NCBI GenBank assembly: GCA_946480295.1
Contig: CAMLIT010000012.1
Location: forward strand, 1-59,615
Source: an uncultured Gemmatimonadota bacterium
Lineage (GTDB): Bacteria; Gemmatimonadota; Gemmatimonadetes; Gemmatimonadales; Gemmatimonadaceae
Length of the DNA stretch: 59,615 bases
Direction of reading: 5' to 3'
A model generated the notes under the pieces. It saw only the letters and a program-made list of their open reading frames with translations. It searched no databases and was not told the origin of the DNA. Made by a program: the position numbers and the translations under genes. Each line of letters opens with the position of its first letter. Positions within the stretch are counted from its first letter, which is position 1. Positions 25,986 to 33,955 of the stretch are shown one piece after another.

Positions 25986-26269
25986 GCGCGCTGGCTGACG
26001 TCCTGCTCGTGGACGACGACGGCGGGTACTGGTACGTGTGTGACGCGGCCGCGCTCCGGGGGCGCGACCTCGCGCTGCAGCTCGGGAGCCGGCGTGCCGA
26101 GCGCCGGCTCTTCATCCCGGTGATTGGCCAGCCGCGCGCGTACGTCTTCGGTCCGCGGGAGAGCCGCCAGTCGAGTCGACCGCGCCTCCTTCGGCAGTTG
26201 CGCGATAGTCGCGAGCTGCCGGTCGGGTCGCTCGATCCGGCGCTCGTCGACACCATCCTCAGCGCCTGA
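25982..26269 (+). CDS. Hypothetical protein coupled to the STAS-like gene
   Basis: 95 residues from a GTG start that overlaps the previous stop (GTGA). The first half (SALADVLLVDDDGGYWYVCDAAALRGRDL) looks beta-rich; the second half is basic (RPRLLRQLRDSRELP). No known domain. It may be the partner of the STAS-like protein. The initial VLLVDDDG resembles a receiver strand, but no receiver domain follows. Confidence 0.6.
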   Translation: MSALADVLLVDDDGGYWYVCDAAALRGRDLALQLGSRRAERRLFIPVIGQPRAYVFGPRESRQSSRPRLLRQLRDSRELPVGSLDPALVDTILSA

Positions 26270-26343
26270 CGCGCACGAGCGCCGAGCGTCTCTGCCGGCG
26301 CTCGGCGGCCGAGTCGCGCGTCGCGATCACGTGGGGTGCGCAG

Positions 26344-26361
26344 CGCGACGTATCCGTTACG
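26344..26361 (+). promoter_or_regulatory. Pho-box-like repeat before the phospholipase/phosphatase gene
   Basis: CGCGACG, four bases, CGTTACG (11-bp step), ending 107 bases before the ATG at 26469. Confidence 0.58.
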
Positions 26362-26468
26362 CGATTGAATCACGCATGCAGGGCTTGCCGTGACGGAGAC
26401 GCGAGATGATCCACGGCCCGCGCGGCACCCGGCCGCGCGACTCGTGAGCCCTCTTGCGGAGGACCCGC

Positions 26469-27914
26469 ATGTCCAGCCTGTACCAGCGTACCACCACTCT
26501 CGCGGCGGCCGTCGCCGGCGTGCTCCTCGCCGGCTGCTCCGCGGCCGACCACGTCCCCACGAACATCGAGCCGACCGCGGCGCGCGCCGCCAGCACGGCC
26601 GCCGTCTCGGCGGAGCGCAACGACGGAGATGTCGACGACGCGCACGATCCGGGTCTCCGGCGTATCAAGCACATCGTCGTCATCTACATGGAGAACCACA
26701 GCTTCGACAACCTGTACGGCGAGTTCCCGGGCGCGAACGGCCTCGCGAACGCCGGCGGGACGACGACGCAGGTGGATCTCAGCGGGACGCCGTACGCGAC
26801 CCTGCCGACGCCGCCGGGCGGCGCCTTCCCGAGCAACCTGCCCAACGCGCCCTTCAGCATCGAGCAGTACGTGCCCGCCGGCTCCAACACGCCCGACCTC
26901 GTGCACCGCTGGTACCAGGAGCAGCTTCAGATCGACGGCGGCCGCATGGACAAGTACGCCGCGGTCAGCGACGCGAAGGGACTGACGATGGGGTACTACC
27001 ACACGGCGAATCTGCCCCTCGCCGCCGTGGCGCGCGACAACGTGCTGTGCGACAACTTCTTCCACGCGGCGTTCGGCGGTTCCTTCCTCAATCACGTCTG
27101 GCTGATTGCCGCGCGCACGCCCGTCTTCCCGAACGCGCCCGCGTCGATGGTCGCGCAGGTGGACGCGCAGGGCCACCTCATCAAGGATGGCGCGGTCACG
27201 CCGGACGGCTACGTCGTGAACACGGCGTTCACCGTCAACCAGCCGCACCCGGCCGGCATGAACGCGGCGAAGCTCGTCCCCAACCAGACCTTCCCGACCA
27301 TCGGGGATCGCCTCTCGGCGAAGGGGATCTCGTGGGCCTGGTACTCCGGCGGCTGGAACGACGCCCTGGCGGGTCACCCCGACCCGCTCTTCCAGTTCCA
27401 CCATCAGGCGTTCGCGTACTTCGCCAACTACGCCGACGGCACCGCGGCGAAGGCGAAGCACCTGCGTGACGAGAGCGAATTCGTCGCCCGGGCGAAGGCG
27501 GGCACCCTCCCGGCGGTGTCGTTCGTGAAGCCGCTCGGCGAGGTGAACGAGCACCCCGGCTACACGAACGTCCTCTCCGGCGAGCAGCACGTCGTCGAGC
27601 TCCTGAAGGCGCTCCAGTCGACGCCGCAGTGGAAGCACACGGCGGTGATCATCACGTACGACGAGAACGGCGGCTTCTGGGATCACGTCGCGCCGCCCGT
27701 CGTCGACCAGTGGGGGCCGGGCACGCGCGTCCCGGCGCTCATCGTCTCCCCGCTCGCTCGGCACGGCTACGTCGATCACCACTTCTACGACACGACGTCG
27801 ATCCTCGCGCTGATCGAGCGTCGCTGGGGCCTCCAGCCGCTCACGTCGCGCGACGCGCACGCGGATCCGATGCTCGGCGCCTTCGACTTCCAGCAGGGCG
27901 TCCGCGAACGCTGA
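26469..27914 (+). CDS. Phospholipase C / acid phosphatase-type lipoprotein
   Basis: 481 residues. N-terminal lipoprotein signal with lipobox LLAGC (Cys at about residue 23), so it is anchored in a membrane facing the periplasm or outside. The phosphoesterase family (bacterial PLC/AcpA) is identified by IKHIVVIYMENHSFDNLYG, a central GGSFLNHVWLIA, GISWAWYSGGW and the C-terminal ITYDENGGFWDHVAPP. Members hydrolyse phospholipids or phosphomonoesters. Ribosome site GGAGG at 26458-26462. With a Pho-box-like promoter, the likely role is release of phosphate or of diacylglycerol from phospholipids. Confidence 0.9.
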   Translation: MSSLYQRTTTLAAAVAGVLLAGCSAADHVPTNIEPTAARAASTAAVSAERNDGDVDDAHDPGLRRIKHIVVIYMENHSFDNLYGEFPGANGLANAGGTTTQVDLSGTPYATLPTPPGGAFPSNLPNAPFSIEQYVPAGSNTPDLVHRWYQEQLQIDGGRMDKYAAVSDAKGLTMGYYHTANLPLAAVARDNVLCDNFFHAAFGGSFLNHVWLIAARTPVFPNAPASMVAQVDAQGHLIKDGAVTPDGYVVNTAFTVNQPHPAGMNAAKLVPNQTFPTIGDRLSAKGISWAWYSGGWNDALAGHPDPLFQFHHQAFAYFANYADGTAAKAKHLRDESEFVARAKAGTLPAVSFVKPLGEVNEHPGYTNVLSGEQHVVELLKALQSTPQWKHTAVIITYDENGGFWDHVAPPVVDQWGPGTRVPALIVSPLARHGYVDHHFYDTTSILALIERRWGLQPLTSRDAHADPMLGAFDFQQGVRER

Positions 27915-27921
27915 CGGTTTC

Positions 27922-27985
27922 GCTTCCGGGTTCGGGATCCGGCGCCTGCACGGCCGCCGGCCAGCGCCGGGTCCCGAGCCCGAAG
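27922..27985 (+). terminator. Long hairpin after the phospholipase gene
   Basis: A near-perfect inverted repeat of about 22 bp (arms 27922-27945 and 27964-27985, with one bulge and two mismatches) starts 8 bases after the stop. No T-run follows, but the size and place fit a terminator. Confidence 0.65.
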
Positions 27986-27995
27986 CTCACGACGT

Positions 27996-28036
27996 CAACC
28001 GCTCGACCGTGAGATGCTGGCACGATCGAGCGGTTG
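27996..28036. promoter_or_regulatory. Perfect 11-bp inverted repeat before mgsA
   Basis: CAACCGCTCGA (27996-28006) and TCGAGCGGTTG (28026-28036) flank a 19-base spacer, ending 27 bases upstream of the mgsA ATG. It could be an operator for mgsA or a second terminator of the upstream gene. A CGTTACT word follows at 28043-28049. Confidence 0.6.
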
Positions 28037-28063
28037 CGCTACCGTTACTCAACCGAGGACTCC

Positions 28064-28537
28064 ATGACGGCACGCGCCTCACGCCGCATCGCGGCGCGCA
28101 AGCGGATCGCGCTCATCGCCCACGACAACTGCAAGCCGGATCTCCTCGACTGGGCGCGCTACAACCGCGAGACCCTCGCCGGCCACGAGCTCTTCGGGGC
28201 GGGCACGACCGGCGGCCTCCTCGCGTCCGAGCTCGGGCTCGCCGTGACGCGCTTCCGGAGCGGCCCGCTCGGCGGCGACCAGCAGGTGGGGGCCGGGATC
28301 GTCGAGGGCCGCATTGATTTCGTGATCTTCTTCTGGGATCCGCTCGAGCCGCACCCGCACGACGTGGACGTGAAGGCACTGCTCCGGATCGCGGTCGTCT
28401 ACAACATCCCGATGGCGTGCAACCGCTCGTCGGCCGACTTCATGCTCTCGTCGCCGCTCATGAACGAGGAGTACCGGCGGTTCGTCTCGGAAGCGGCCGG
28501 GCGCCTCTACACGGGGGAGTTCGCGGTGCAACGGTGA
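28064..28537 (+). CDS. mgsA: Methylglyoxal synthase
   Basis: A 157-residue cytoplasmic enzyme converting dihydroxyacetone phosphate to methylglyoxal with release of inorganic phosphate. Family motifs: [36 protein letters not shown] and the catalytic region [27 protein letters not shown]. Length is normal. The GAGG ribosome site fits the ATG at 28064. Known members are inhibited by phosphate and act when phosphate is scarce, which fits the surrounding phosphate genes. It probably forms an operon with the next gene (10-base gap). Confidence 0.95.
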   Translation: MTARASRRIAARKRIALIAHDNCKPDLLDWARYNRETLAGHELFGAGTTGGLLASELGLAVTRFRSGPLGGDQQVGAGIVEGRIDFVIFFWDPLEPHPHDVDVKALLRIAVVYNIPMACNRSSADFMLSSPLMNEEYRRFVSEAAGRLYTGEFAVQR

Positions 28538-28547
28538 GGTGTCAGCG

Positions 28548-29042
28548 ATGAAGGGTGAACGGACGCCATTCCGCGTGCTCGTCCTCTGCACGGGGAACTC
28601 CGCGCGAAGCCAGATTGCTGAGGCGCTGCTCGCCACGCACGGCGCCGGACGCATCGCGGCGGCGAGCGCCGGATCCCGTCCGGCGGCTCGGGTGAACCCG
28701 TTCGCCATCGAGGTGCTGCGCGAGCACGGGATCGCCTGGCAGGAGCATGTTCCCAAGGGCATCGACGATGTCGCGGGCCAGCAGTTCGAACTCGTGATCA
28801 CCGTCTGTGACAACGCGCGCGACGCCTGCCCGGTCTTCCCCGGGGCGGCCGCCCCGGTGCACTGGGGGTTGCCGGATCCCGCCGAGGAGCGCGGGGCCGT
28901 CGAGGCGCGGCGAGCGTTCGCGGAGACGTGCGCCGCACTCGAGGCCCTCGTGAATGCGTTGCTGGCGCTGCCGCTCGAGGAGCTAGATCCGGCATCGCTG
29001 CGTGAACGTGCCCAGGCTCTTCACCCTGAGAATCCGGCGTAG
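28548..29042 (+). CDS. arsC: Arsenate reductase, low-molecular-weight phosphatase type
   Basis: A 164-residue thioredoxin-coupled ArsC reducing arsenate to arsenite. The P-loop CTGNSARS has Cys14 and Arg20. The redox pair Cys87 and Cys94 (ITVCDNARDACPVF) has the seven-residue spacing of the ArsC thiol relay, which separates it from plain tyrosine phosphatases. GAGGT precedes the ATG by seven bases. Arsenate enters through phosphate transporters, so location beside pstS and the porin is sensible. No arsB/acr3 efflux gene or arsR is seen nearby. Confidence 0.9.
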   Translation: MKGERTPFRVLVLCTGNSARSQIAEALLATHGAGRIAAASAGSRPAARVNPFAIEVLREHGIAWQEHVPKGIDDVAGQQFELVITVCDNARDACPVFPGAAAPVHWGLPDPAEERGAVEARRAFAETCAALEALVNALLALPLEELDPASLRERAQALHPENPA

Positions 29043-29070
29043 CCGAGCGGACGCGTCGTGCTGGAGCGGC

Positions 29071-29124
29071 GGCGAACCGGTTCGCCCCGGCGTCAGGTTG
29101 TACGCGCCTCCTGACTTCAGGCGC
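29071..29124 (+). terminator. Palindromes downstream of arsC
   Basis: A perfect 16-bp palindrome at 29071-29086 and a second hairpin (arms 29104-29109 and 29119-29124) follow the arsC stop by 28-82 bases. Likely transcript end. Confidence 0.5.
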
Positions 29125-29142
29125 AGAGCGCGCTTCCGCTGA

Positions 29143-29209
29143 GAATTACGATACAGCAACGGCGGCGGGGCGAAGGGAATTACGAGAGAGCGCGCGACGA
29201 ATTACGATA
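29143..29209 (+). repeat. Three copies of GAATTACGA(T/G)A
   Basis: Copies at 29143-29153, 29177-29187 and 29199-29209 (34 and 22 bp apart). They lie at the broken 3' end of the permease relic. Significance unknown. Confidence 0.5.
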
Positions 29210-29340
29210 GAAATCGCGAATCCACACGAGCTCCCTGCGAACGTCGTCGACCGCGCCGAAGCGCGCGGCGGCAGCCGCGTGGGCCTCATCCGCCGAGACC
29301 CCTTGGCCATCAGCTCGTCGACACGCTCGCGGAAGCCTCG
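29180..29340 (-). pseudogene. Remnant of ADOP-type ABC permease N-terminus
   Basis: Directly after the PadR gene on the same strand. Translation gives GFRERVDELMAKG in one frame and SADEAHAAAAARFGAVDDVRRELVWI in the next, the signature N-terminal helix of acidobacterial/gemmatimonad ADOP (FtsX-like/MacB-type) permeases. It is cut by a stop after about 50 residues. A missing base in a GGGG run separates the two frames. The remaining roughly 750 residues of such a permease are absent. Deletion relic. Confidence 0.7.
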
Positions 29341-29684
29341 TCAGGCGGGTTCGGTGTTCGCGTTGAGCACGCGCCCGAAGGCGGCGACGTATTCCTTCCA
29401 TCCCTCGCGTTCCGTCTGGAGCTGTCGCCGGCCGGCGGCGGTGAGCCGATACGACCGCGCGCGCTGGCCGCGATCGGAGATGCCCCACTCCGCGTCGATG
29501 ATGCCGCGCTCCTCCATGCGGTGGAGCGCCGTGTAGAGCGCGCCGTCGATCACCTGGAAGGTGCCCTTCGGCATCTCCTCGATCCAGCGTGCGACGTAGC
29601 CGTGCTTCGGGCCCCGGTGAGCCCCTGGAGGATCAGCACGTCCAGTGTGCCCTGGAGGAAGTCGCGGTCGGCCGGCTGACTCAT
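29341..29684 (-). pseudogene. PadR-family regulator, frameshifted
   Basis: The N-terminus (MSQPADRDFLQGTLDVLILQGLTGA) from the ATG at 29684 and the rest (GPKHGYVARWIEEMPKGTFQVIDGALYTALHRMEERG, then SYRLTAAGRRQL) are in two frames, joined by one missing base near 29609-29616 in a GGGCCCC tract. Together they give a normal PadR winged-helix regulator of about 115 residues, of the kind controlling the adjacent ADOP permease. Either a pseudogene matching the truncated permease or an assembly error. Confidence 0.82.
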
Positions 29685-29700
29685 GGCCCCGACTGTTGTT

Positions 29701-29717
29701 ACATCGCATGTTGATGT
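29701..29717 (-). promoter_or_regulatory. PadR-operator-like dyad
   Basis: ACATC, seven bases, GATGT form a perfect dyad 17 bases upstream of the padR ATG, overlapping a TTGACA-like hexamer on the minus strand. PadR repressors typically bind ATGT/ACAT dyads in their own promoters. Confidence 0.55.
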
Positions 29718-29987
29718 CAAGACCGGGTGGCAGGGTGCCTCTCGATGTCGGGTTTGCCGCCACTGGGGACGGAGGGGATCGGCGAGAAGGGCGCGCCGGC
29801 GTACGCTGGACGAGCCCTTTCGTGTCGAGCCCCTTCCTGGACGGCGCCGTCGCGCTGCGCCTTGTCGTACTGCGTCGTGAGCGACGCGATGATCGCGTCT
29901 TGCGACATGGGCTACTGCTCGAGCGACGACCGGAGACTCGCCAGCGCCCTCTTGGGCGCGAACAGCGCGGCCGGGGGCGGGCGCGAA

Positions 29988-30040
29988 CGCGCATCCCATC
30001 ATCCCATGACCGGTGAGGGAGTGGGATGGTGGGATGCGCG
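29988..30040. repeat. 18-bp inverted repeat downstream of the RepA-like gene
   Basis: Arms 29988-30005 and 30023-30040 pair with one mismatch across a 17-base loop. Each arm contains two copies of ATCCC or GGGAT. It begins 28 bases past the stop of the RepA-like ATPase. It may be a terminator, or an origin-like structure given the neighbouring gene. Confidence 0.65.
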
Positions 30041-30067
30041 CGTCGGCCCCGCTGCCGGCGAGGAGGT

Positions 30068-31147
30068 CTAGCCGAGCACCTGGCGGCCCAGATCCGTCAG
30101 GCGGCACTTCCCGCCGCGCTCGCCCTTCTCGACGAGGCCCGCCGGCGTGAGCTTCTCGTTGACCCTCCGGTTGACCGTGGACGTGGGGATGCCCGTCCTG
30201 TCGGCGAGTTCCGCCTGCGTGGCTCCATCGGCGCACGCGTTCAGCGCCTCGAGCAGCCTGCGGAGGTCACCGCGTAGGAAGTCGGCATACGGCTGCTCGG
30301 GCTCCTCCTTCTCGAGCTCCGCCTGGACGAGCACGCAGGAGCTGTCCTCGGCGTCGAACCGGAACTTCATCTCCTGGAACGGCGTGAAGTCGTTCACCTT
30401 CTCCACGCGGAGCGAGACGATGTCCTTCTCCTTCTGGACGCCCATCATGAGATCCGCGGCGCCGCGCAGCACGGTGCTCCCGCGCTCCATGTCGCCGGCT
30501 TTACGGGTGTGGTGCACCAGGAGCACAGTGGCGCCCGTGGCCGCGCGGATTTCGTCGATGCCCTCGACGACCTTGGACATGTCGCGCTGGCCATTCTCAT
30601 CCGCACCCACCAAGCACCGTGAGAGGGTGTCGAGCACGATCAGCGAGGGAGCCACCGGGAGGCGCTCCAGCGCGACGACGAACGAGCGGACGTCGTGCTT
30701 GTCGATGAGCTGCACGCCGTCGCGCATTATGTGGAGGGCCGACCGGTCGGTGATCGCGTAGCGATGGCACAAGGCTTCGATGCGGCGCCGGAGGCCGAGA
30801 AAACGCTCGGCGGCGACGTACAGCACCTGGCCGCTCACGACGTCGTGGCCGAAGAACGGGAGGCCGGTGGAGATCGACAGCGCCATGTCCAAGGCGAGGA
30901 AGCTCTTTCCCGCACCCGGGCTGCCGTGCACCTCGGCGAGCGCACCGGCGGGCAGGACGCCGTGGATGAGGAAGGGGAGGGTGGTCTCGTTCGGCAGCTC
31001 CGCGACGGAGTAGATCTGGAAGCGGGGCTCGATGCGGGCGGCGGTCGTGCGGTACGAGCGGTCGGAGACCGGGGCGATGGAGCCGACGACCGGCTCCTGG
31101 GGGGTGGGCGGCGGCGAGGCGGGGATGGCCGGGAGGGAGGCAGGCAT
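30068..31147 (-). CDS. RepA-like AAA ATPase (AAA_25) with winged-helix end
   Basis: A 359-residue hexameric-helicase-like ATPase of the RSF1010 RepA type, found on plasmids and integrated elements. Walker A GSPGAGKS at about residue 70, Walker B LIVLDTLSR, a switch region VLLVHHTRKAG and the arginine-finger region ERGSTVLRGAADLMMGV. The last 80 residues form a winged helix (AELADRTGIPTSTVNRRV). The Pro/Ala-rich N-terminus makes the start uncertain; the ATG at 31147 was chosen as the last before the conserved part. No primase or RepC-like initiator is adjacent. Confidence 0.85.
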   Translation of the reverse strand: MPASLPAIPASPPPTPQEPVVGSIAPVSDRSYRTTAARIEPRFQIYSVAELPNETTLPFLIHGVLPAGALAEVHGSPGAGKSFLALDMALSISTGLPFFGHDVVSGQVLYVAAERFLGLRRRIEALCHRYAITDRSALHIMRDGVQLIDKHDVRSFVVALERLPVAPSLIVLDTLSRCLVGADENGQRDMSKVVEGIDEIRAATGATVLLVHHTRKAGDMERGSTVLRGAADLMMGVQKEKDIVSLRVEKVNDFTPFQEMKFRFDAEDSSCVLVQAELEKEEPEQPYADFLRGDLRRLLEALNACADGATQAELADRTGIPTSTVNRRVNEKLTPAGLVEKGERGGKCRLTDLGRQVLG

Positions 31148-31397
31148 GAGAGACAGGGTTGAGCCGGCGTCGGCGTGCAGAAGAGGGTGAGATAGGGGGG
31201 AGTGACCCCCCTTTTGGCACGGTAGGAGTCCCAAGACGGGAGTTGCAACGGCGGTGGCCCCGGCCCGCCGCGTGAACCGCGCGCAACCGGTCTGCACGGA
31301 GGCTCCCGCCGTGGACGGTGGTGGCAAGCCGACAGGCAGTTGTCGTGGGCATGCCGTCCCCTCCATCATGTCCGTCCACCTCCTTGGGAGGAGAGCC

Positions 31398-31760
31398 ATG
31401 ATCGTCGATGACCTACGCGGCCCCGTGGCCATCCACGGCTTCACCGACGGTGTCTACGTCGTGACCGCCGGCGGGGCTTGGCCGATCCGCGGTGAGCCGG
31501 AACTCGAGCGACGTCTAGCCGCGATCTGCCGGCAGTACTTCGATGACGCGTCGGGCAAGGATCGTCCGCGGAAACCCCATGCCGAGTTCCCGATCGCGGG
31601 CGAATTCTTCCGCTCGGACCCATGTGGTGTCGTCAGCTACGTCGGGCCCCGGGGTGGGCACCGGCTGACTGAGGAGCCGGAGCTCGCGCGGATGCTCGCC
31701 GCCGAGTGCCGGCACGCGCTGCCCCTATTGTACTCCGCCGATCCTTGGGAACTGGACTGA
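31398..31760 (+). CDS. Hypothetical protein (120 aa)
   Basis: Not recognised. Two halves look alike: GGAWPIRGEPELERRLAAICRQYF and GGHRLTEEPELARMLAAECRHAL each contain a Gly-Gly turn, E-PEL and a helix ending in Cys-Arg. The protein may therefore be an internal duplication of a short strand-helix unit. Ribosome site GGAGGAG at 31386-31392. Convergent with the helicase gene. Confidence 0.7.
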   Translation: MIVDDLRGPVAIHGFTDGVYVVTAGGAWPIRGEPELERRLAAICRQYFDDASGKDRPRKPHAEFPIAGEFFRSDPCGVVSYVGPRGGHRLTEEPELARMLAAECRHALPLLYSADPWELD

Positions 31761-31771
31761 ATCCGGAGTGG

Positions 31772-33796
31772 TCAGCCGCGTTGGAGCAGTAGCCGCGGGT
31801 CGACGCTCCGGCCGCGCTGCCGAATCCGCAGCAGAAATTCCCACAGAAGGCCATCTGCGGGAGCCGTCGCGAGTAGGTACTCGAAGTTGGCGACGACGAC
31901 GAGGTGAAGGCGGGCGCGCGTGAACATCACCGCGAGCAGCTTCGCGGACTCCTCCTCGAGCCGCCGCGCCGTCATGAAGTGCCCGAGTTCCGGACCGATG
32001 GAATCAGTGAAGTCGGCGATGATGATGTCGCGCTCGCCGCCCTGCAGGCGGTGCGCGGTCGATGCCTCGACACGACCGCCGCTGACGGAGACGAGCTGGC
32101 GTGTGATGAGCTCCCCCTGCCCCCGGTACGGAGTGACTACGGCCAGGGGATCCCTCGCCCCCGGGCCACGGGACAGGCACGCTTTCGCGGCGAGCTTCTC
32201 TACGAGCGCGCGAACGATGAATGCGTGCAGCGCGTTGGTGCGTGTCCCCGATGGGCGCTTGACGGTTCGGGGCGCGAGGCGCGACGTGTCGACGTAGATG
32301 AGGGCGCGTGTGCCGAGCGGGCCACTCGGGCGCATCGTGACCGTGGGGTCGTCGAGAAGGATGCCGCCGTACACCGGCTCGTTCACGAGCCATGCGATGT
32401 CGGGGGACATCCTGAACTGCCAGCGTAACGTCACGAGGTGCGTCGGGTGATGGCCGCGCTCGACCGCCGTCGGGACGCCGGCGATCGTGAAGACATCCCT
32501 GGCCAGCCACCGCCGCGCGGCTAGCGTCTTGGCGTGAACGGGCGCGCCGAGCTGACGGAAGTCGCCGGCGCACACGAGGTGGCGCTGCGCACGGGCCGCC
32601 GCCGTGATGGCCATGGCCCCCGTCGCCGCCCCGGCCTCGTCGATGATCACCGTGTCGAAATCACGGTCCACCTGCCGGGGCAGGTAGGCTCGATGGATCG
32701 TGGTCGCCACGATGCGACAACCCCTCATCACGTCTATCGCGACCGTTTCCAGCCGCGACTTGAGGGACCGCTCCTCGGCACGAAGTAGCTCCGCGTGCTT
32801 GCGAAGCGTCGCGACGCGCTCGTGTGTGGCGCTCGTCGCACCCGCGGTGTCCGACAGCGCGCAGTTGTCCAGGATGCGGAGGGGCGTCGCCCCTGGATGC
32901 TGTGCCGCTTCGACGTTCGCGATCTTCGTGCGCACGGCGGCGATTCGCTCGCCCAGTTCGTCACGCCGGCGGGCGACCACGTCGTCGAACGACACGAGGC
33001 GCCCGAAGCGCGCTCGCAGCTCGTCGCTCACGATGGGCCCGAGGCGTAGCACCTGACCGTTCGCCAGCCGCGGATCCCCGTCCAATCTCTCAGCGATCTT
33101 GAGCAACGCGCTGTCCACGGCGCCGTTGGTGTGCGCGACGACGAGGATACTGTCGCTGGGGCACAGCGCCGCGACGATGTCCGCGATCGTGCTGCTCTTG
33201 CCGGTACCGGCAGGCCCCCAGAGATACAGCGTGTCGCTCCCGAGCGCGACGCCGACGGCGCGCTGCTGCTCCTCGAGCACGCGCCGCCCCGGCAGTGCGG
33301 GCGGCGTGGGCGGCGCCACGAATCCGCTCCGAATCTCGGCACGCCCGAGCAGCCGATCCACCGCCCCGAGAGCGCCCGTCGCGTGCAGCGGCGCCAGCTC
33401 GCGCAGCCGCTCCTTCAGTGCCCTGAGGAGCCACAGGTTGTCGAGAACCAGATGTCCCGACCGCACCGTGGGCCCGAAGTCGCGCTTCACGCTGAGGAGC
33501 AGCTCGCCGTCCCGGGCCGAGAGCACGATGCCGTCCACGGTGTCACCATCCAACTGACACTCGGCGTACGTGTCGTCGCGCAGGGCCATGCCGCGGCGGA
33601 CGGAAAACCGATACACCGTGAACTCGTCGCCATGGGCGATGCGCCGTCCGTCGGACACGCTGATGATGTTCGCGCGCTGCTTCTGTCGGACCGCTTCGAT
33701 CTCGTCGTCGACGGCCCCGACGATCTCGTCGAACGGGCCGCTGTTGCCTTTGGCTGCTGATGCCACGGGCGCGATCACGACACCGGGGACGCTCAT
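31772..33796 (-). CDS. SF1 (Upf1-like) DNA/RNA helicase
   Basis: 674 residues. After an N-terminal OB/RNA-binding-like region of about 190 residues, all SF1B motifs are present: Walker A LWGPAGTGKSS, an insertion with a coiled coil, motif II VIIDEAGAAT, motif III CAGDFRQL, motif IV TLRWQFRMSPDIAWLVN, motif V STAHRLQGGERDIII and motif VI MFTRARLHLVVV. Upf1/Dna2-like helicases of this type occur in mobile islands and in defence loci. The start at 33796 is the first ATG of the conserved part. Divergent from the HTH gene at 33956. Confidence 0.9.
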   Translation of the reverse strand: MSVPGVVIAPVASAAKGNSGPFDEIVGAVDDEIEAVRQKQRANIISVSDGRRIAHGDEFTVYRFSVRRGMALRDDTYAECQLDGDTVDGIVLSARDGELLLSVKRDFGPTVRSGHLVLDNLWLLRALKERLRELAPLHATGALGAVDRLLGRAEIRSGFVAPPTPPALPGRRVLEEQQRAVGVALGSDTLYLWGPAGTGKSSTIADIVAALCPSDSILVVAHTNGAVDSALLKIAERLDGDPRLANGQVLRLGPIVSDELRARFGRLVSFDDVVARRRDELGERIAAVRTKIANVEAAQHPGATPLRILDNCALSDTAGATSATHERVATLRKHAELLRAEERSLKSRLETVAIDVMRGCRIVATTIHRAYLPRQVDRDFDTVIIDEAGAATGAMAITAAARAQRHLVCAGDFRQLGAPVHAKTLAARRWLARDVFTIAGVPTAVERGHHPTHLVTLRWQFRMSPDIAWLVNEPVYGGILLDDPTVTMRPSGPLGTRALIYVDTSRLAPRTVKRPSGTRTNALHAFIVRALVEKLAAKACLSRGPGARDPLAVVTPYRGQGELITRQLVSVSGGRVEASTAHRLQGGERDIIIADFTDSIGPELGHFMTARRLEEESAKLLAVMFTRARLHLVVVANFEYLLATAPADGLLWEFLLRIRQRGRSVDPRLLLQRG

Positions 33797-33955
33797 GGGC
33801 CACGCTCGCGGGAAGGAGACGGCCCAGCGTACCCGGCCCGTGACCGTTCTCCGGAACGCCGGAGCGAGTGCCCCTTGTGGCGGGCCGGAAGCCCCCACCA
33901 CGGTGCCGGTCAGGGAGCGATTTCGCTCTTCCTTGAACCGGTAACCACCTCCCCG

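Larger units (their letters stand above)
29685..30067. other. Intergenic region between padR and the RepA-like ATPase gene
   Basis: About 380 bases without a recognised gene. It contains the PadR-operator-like dyad at 29701 and a long hairpin at 29988. Confidence 0.5.
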
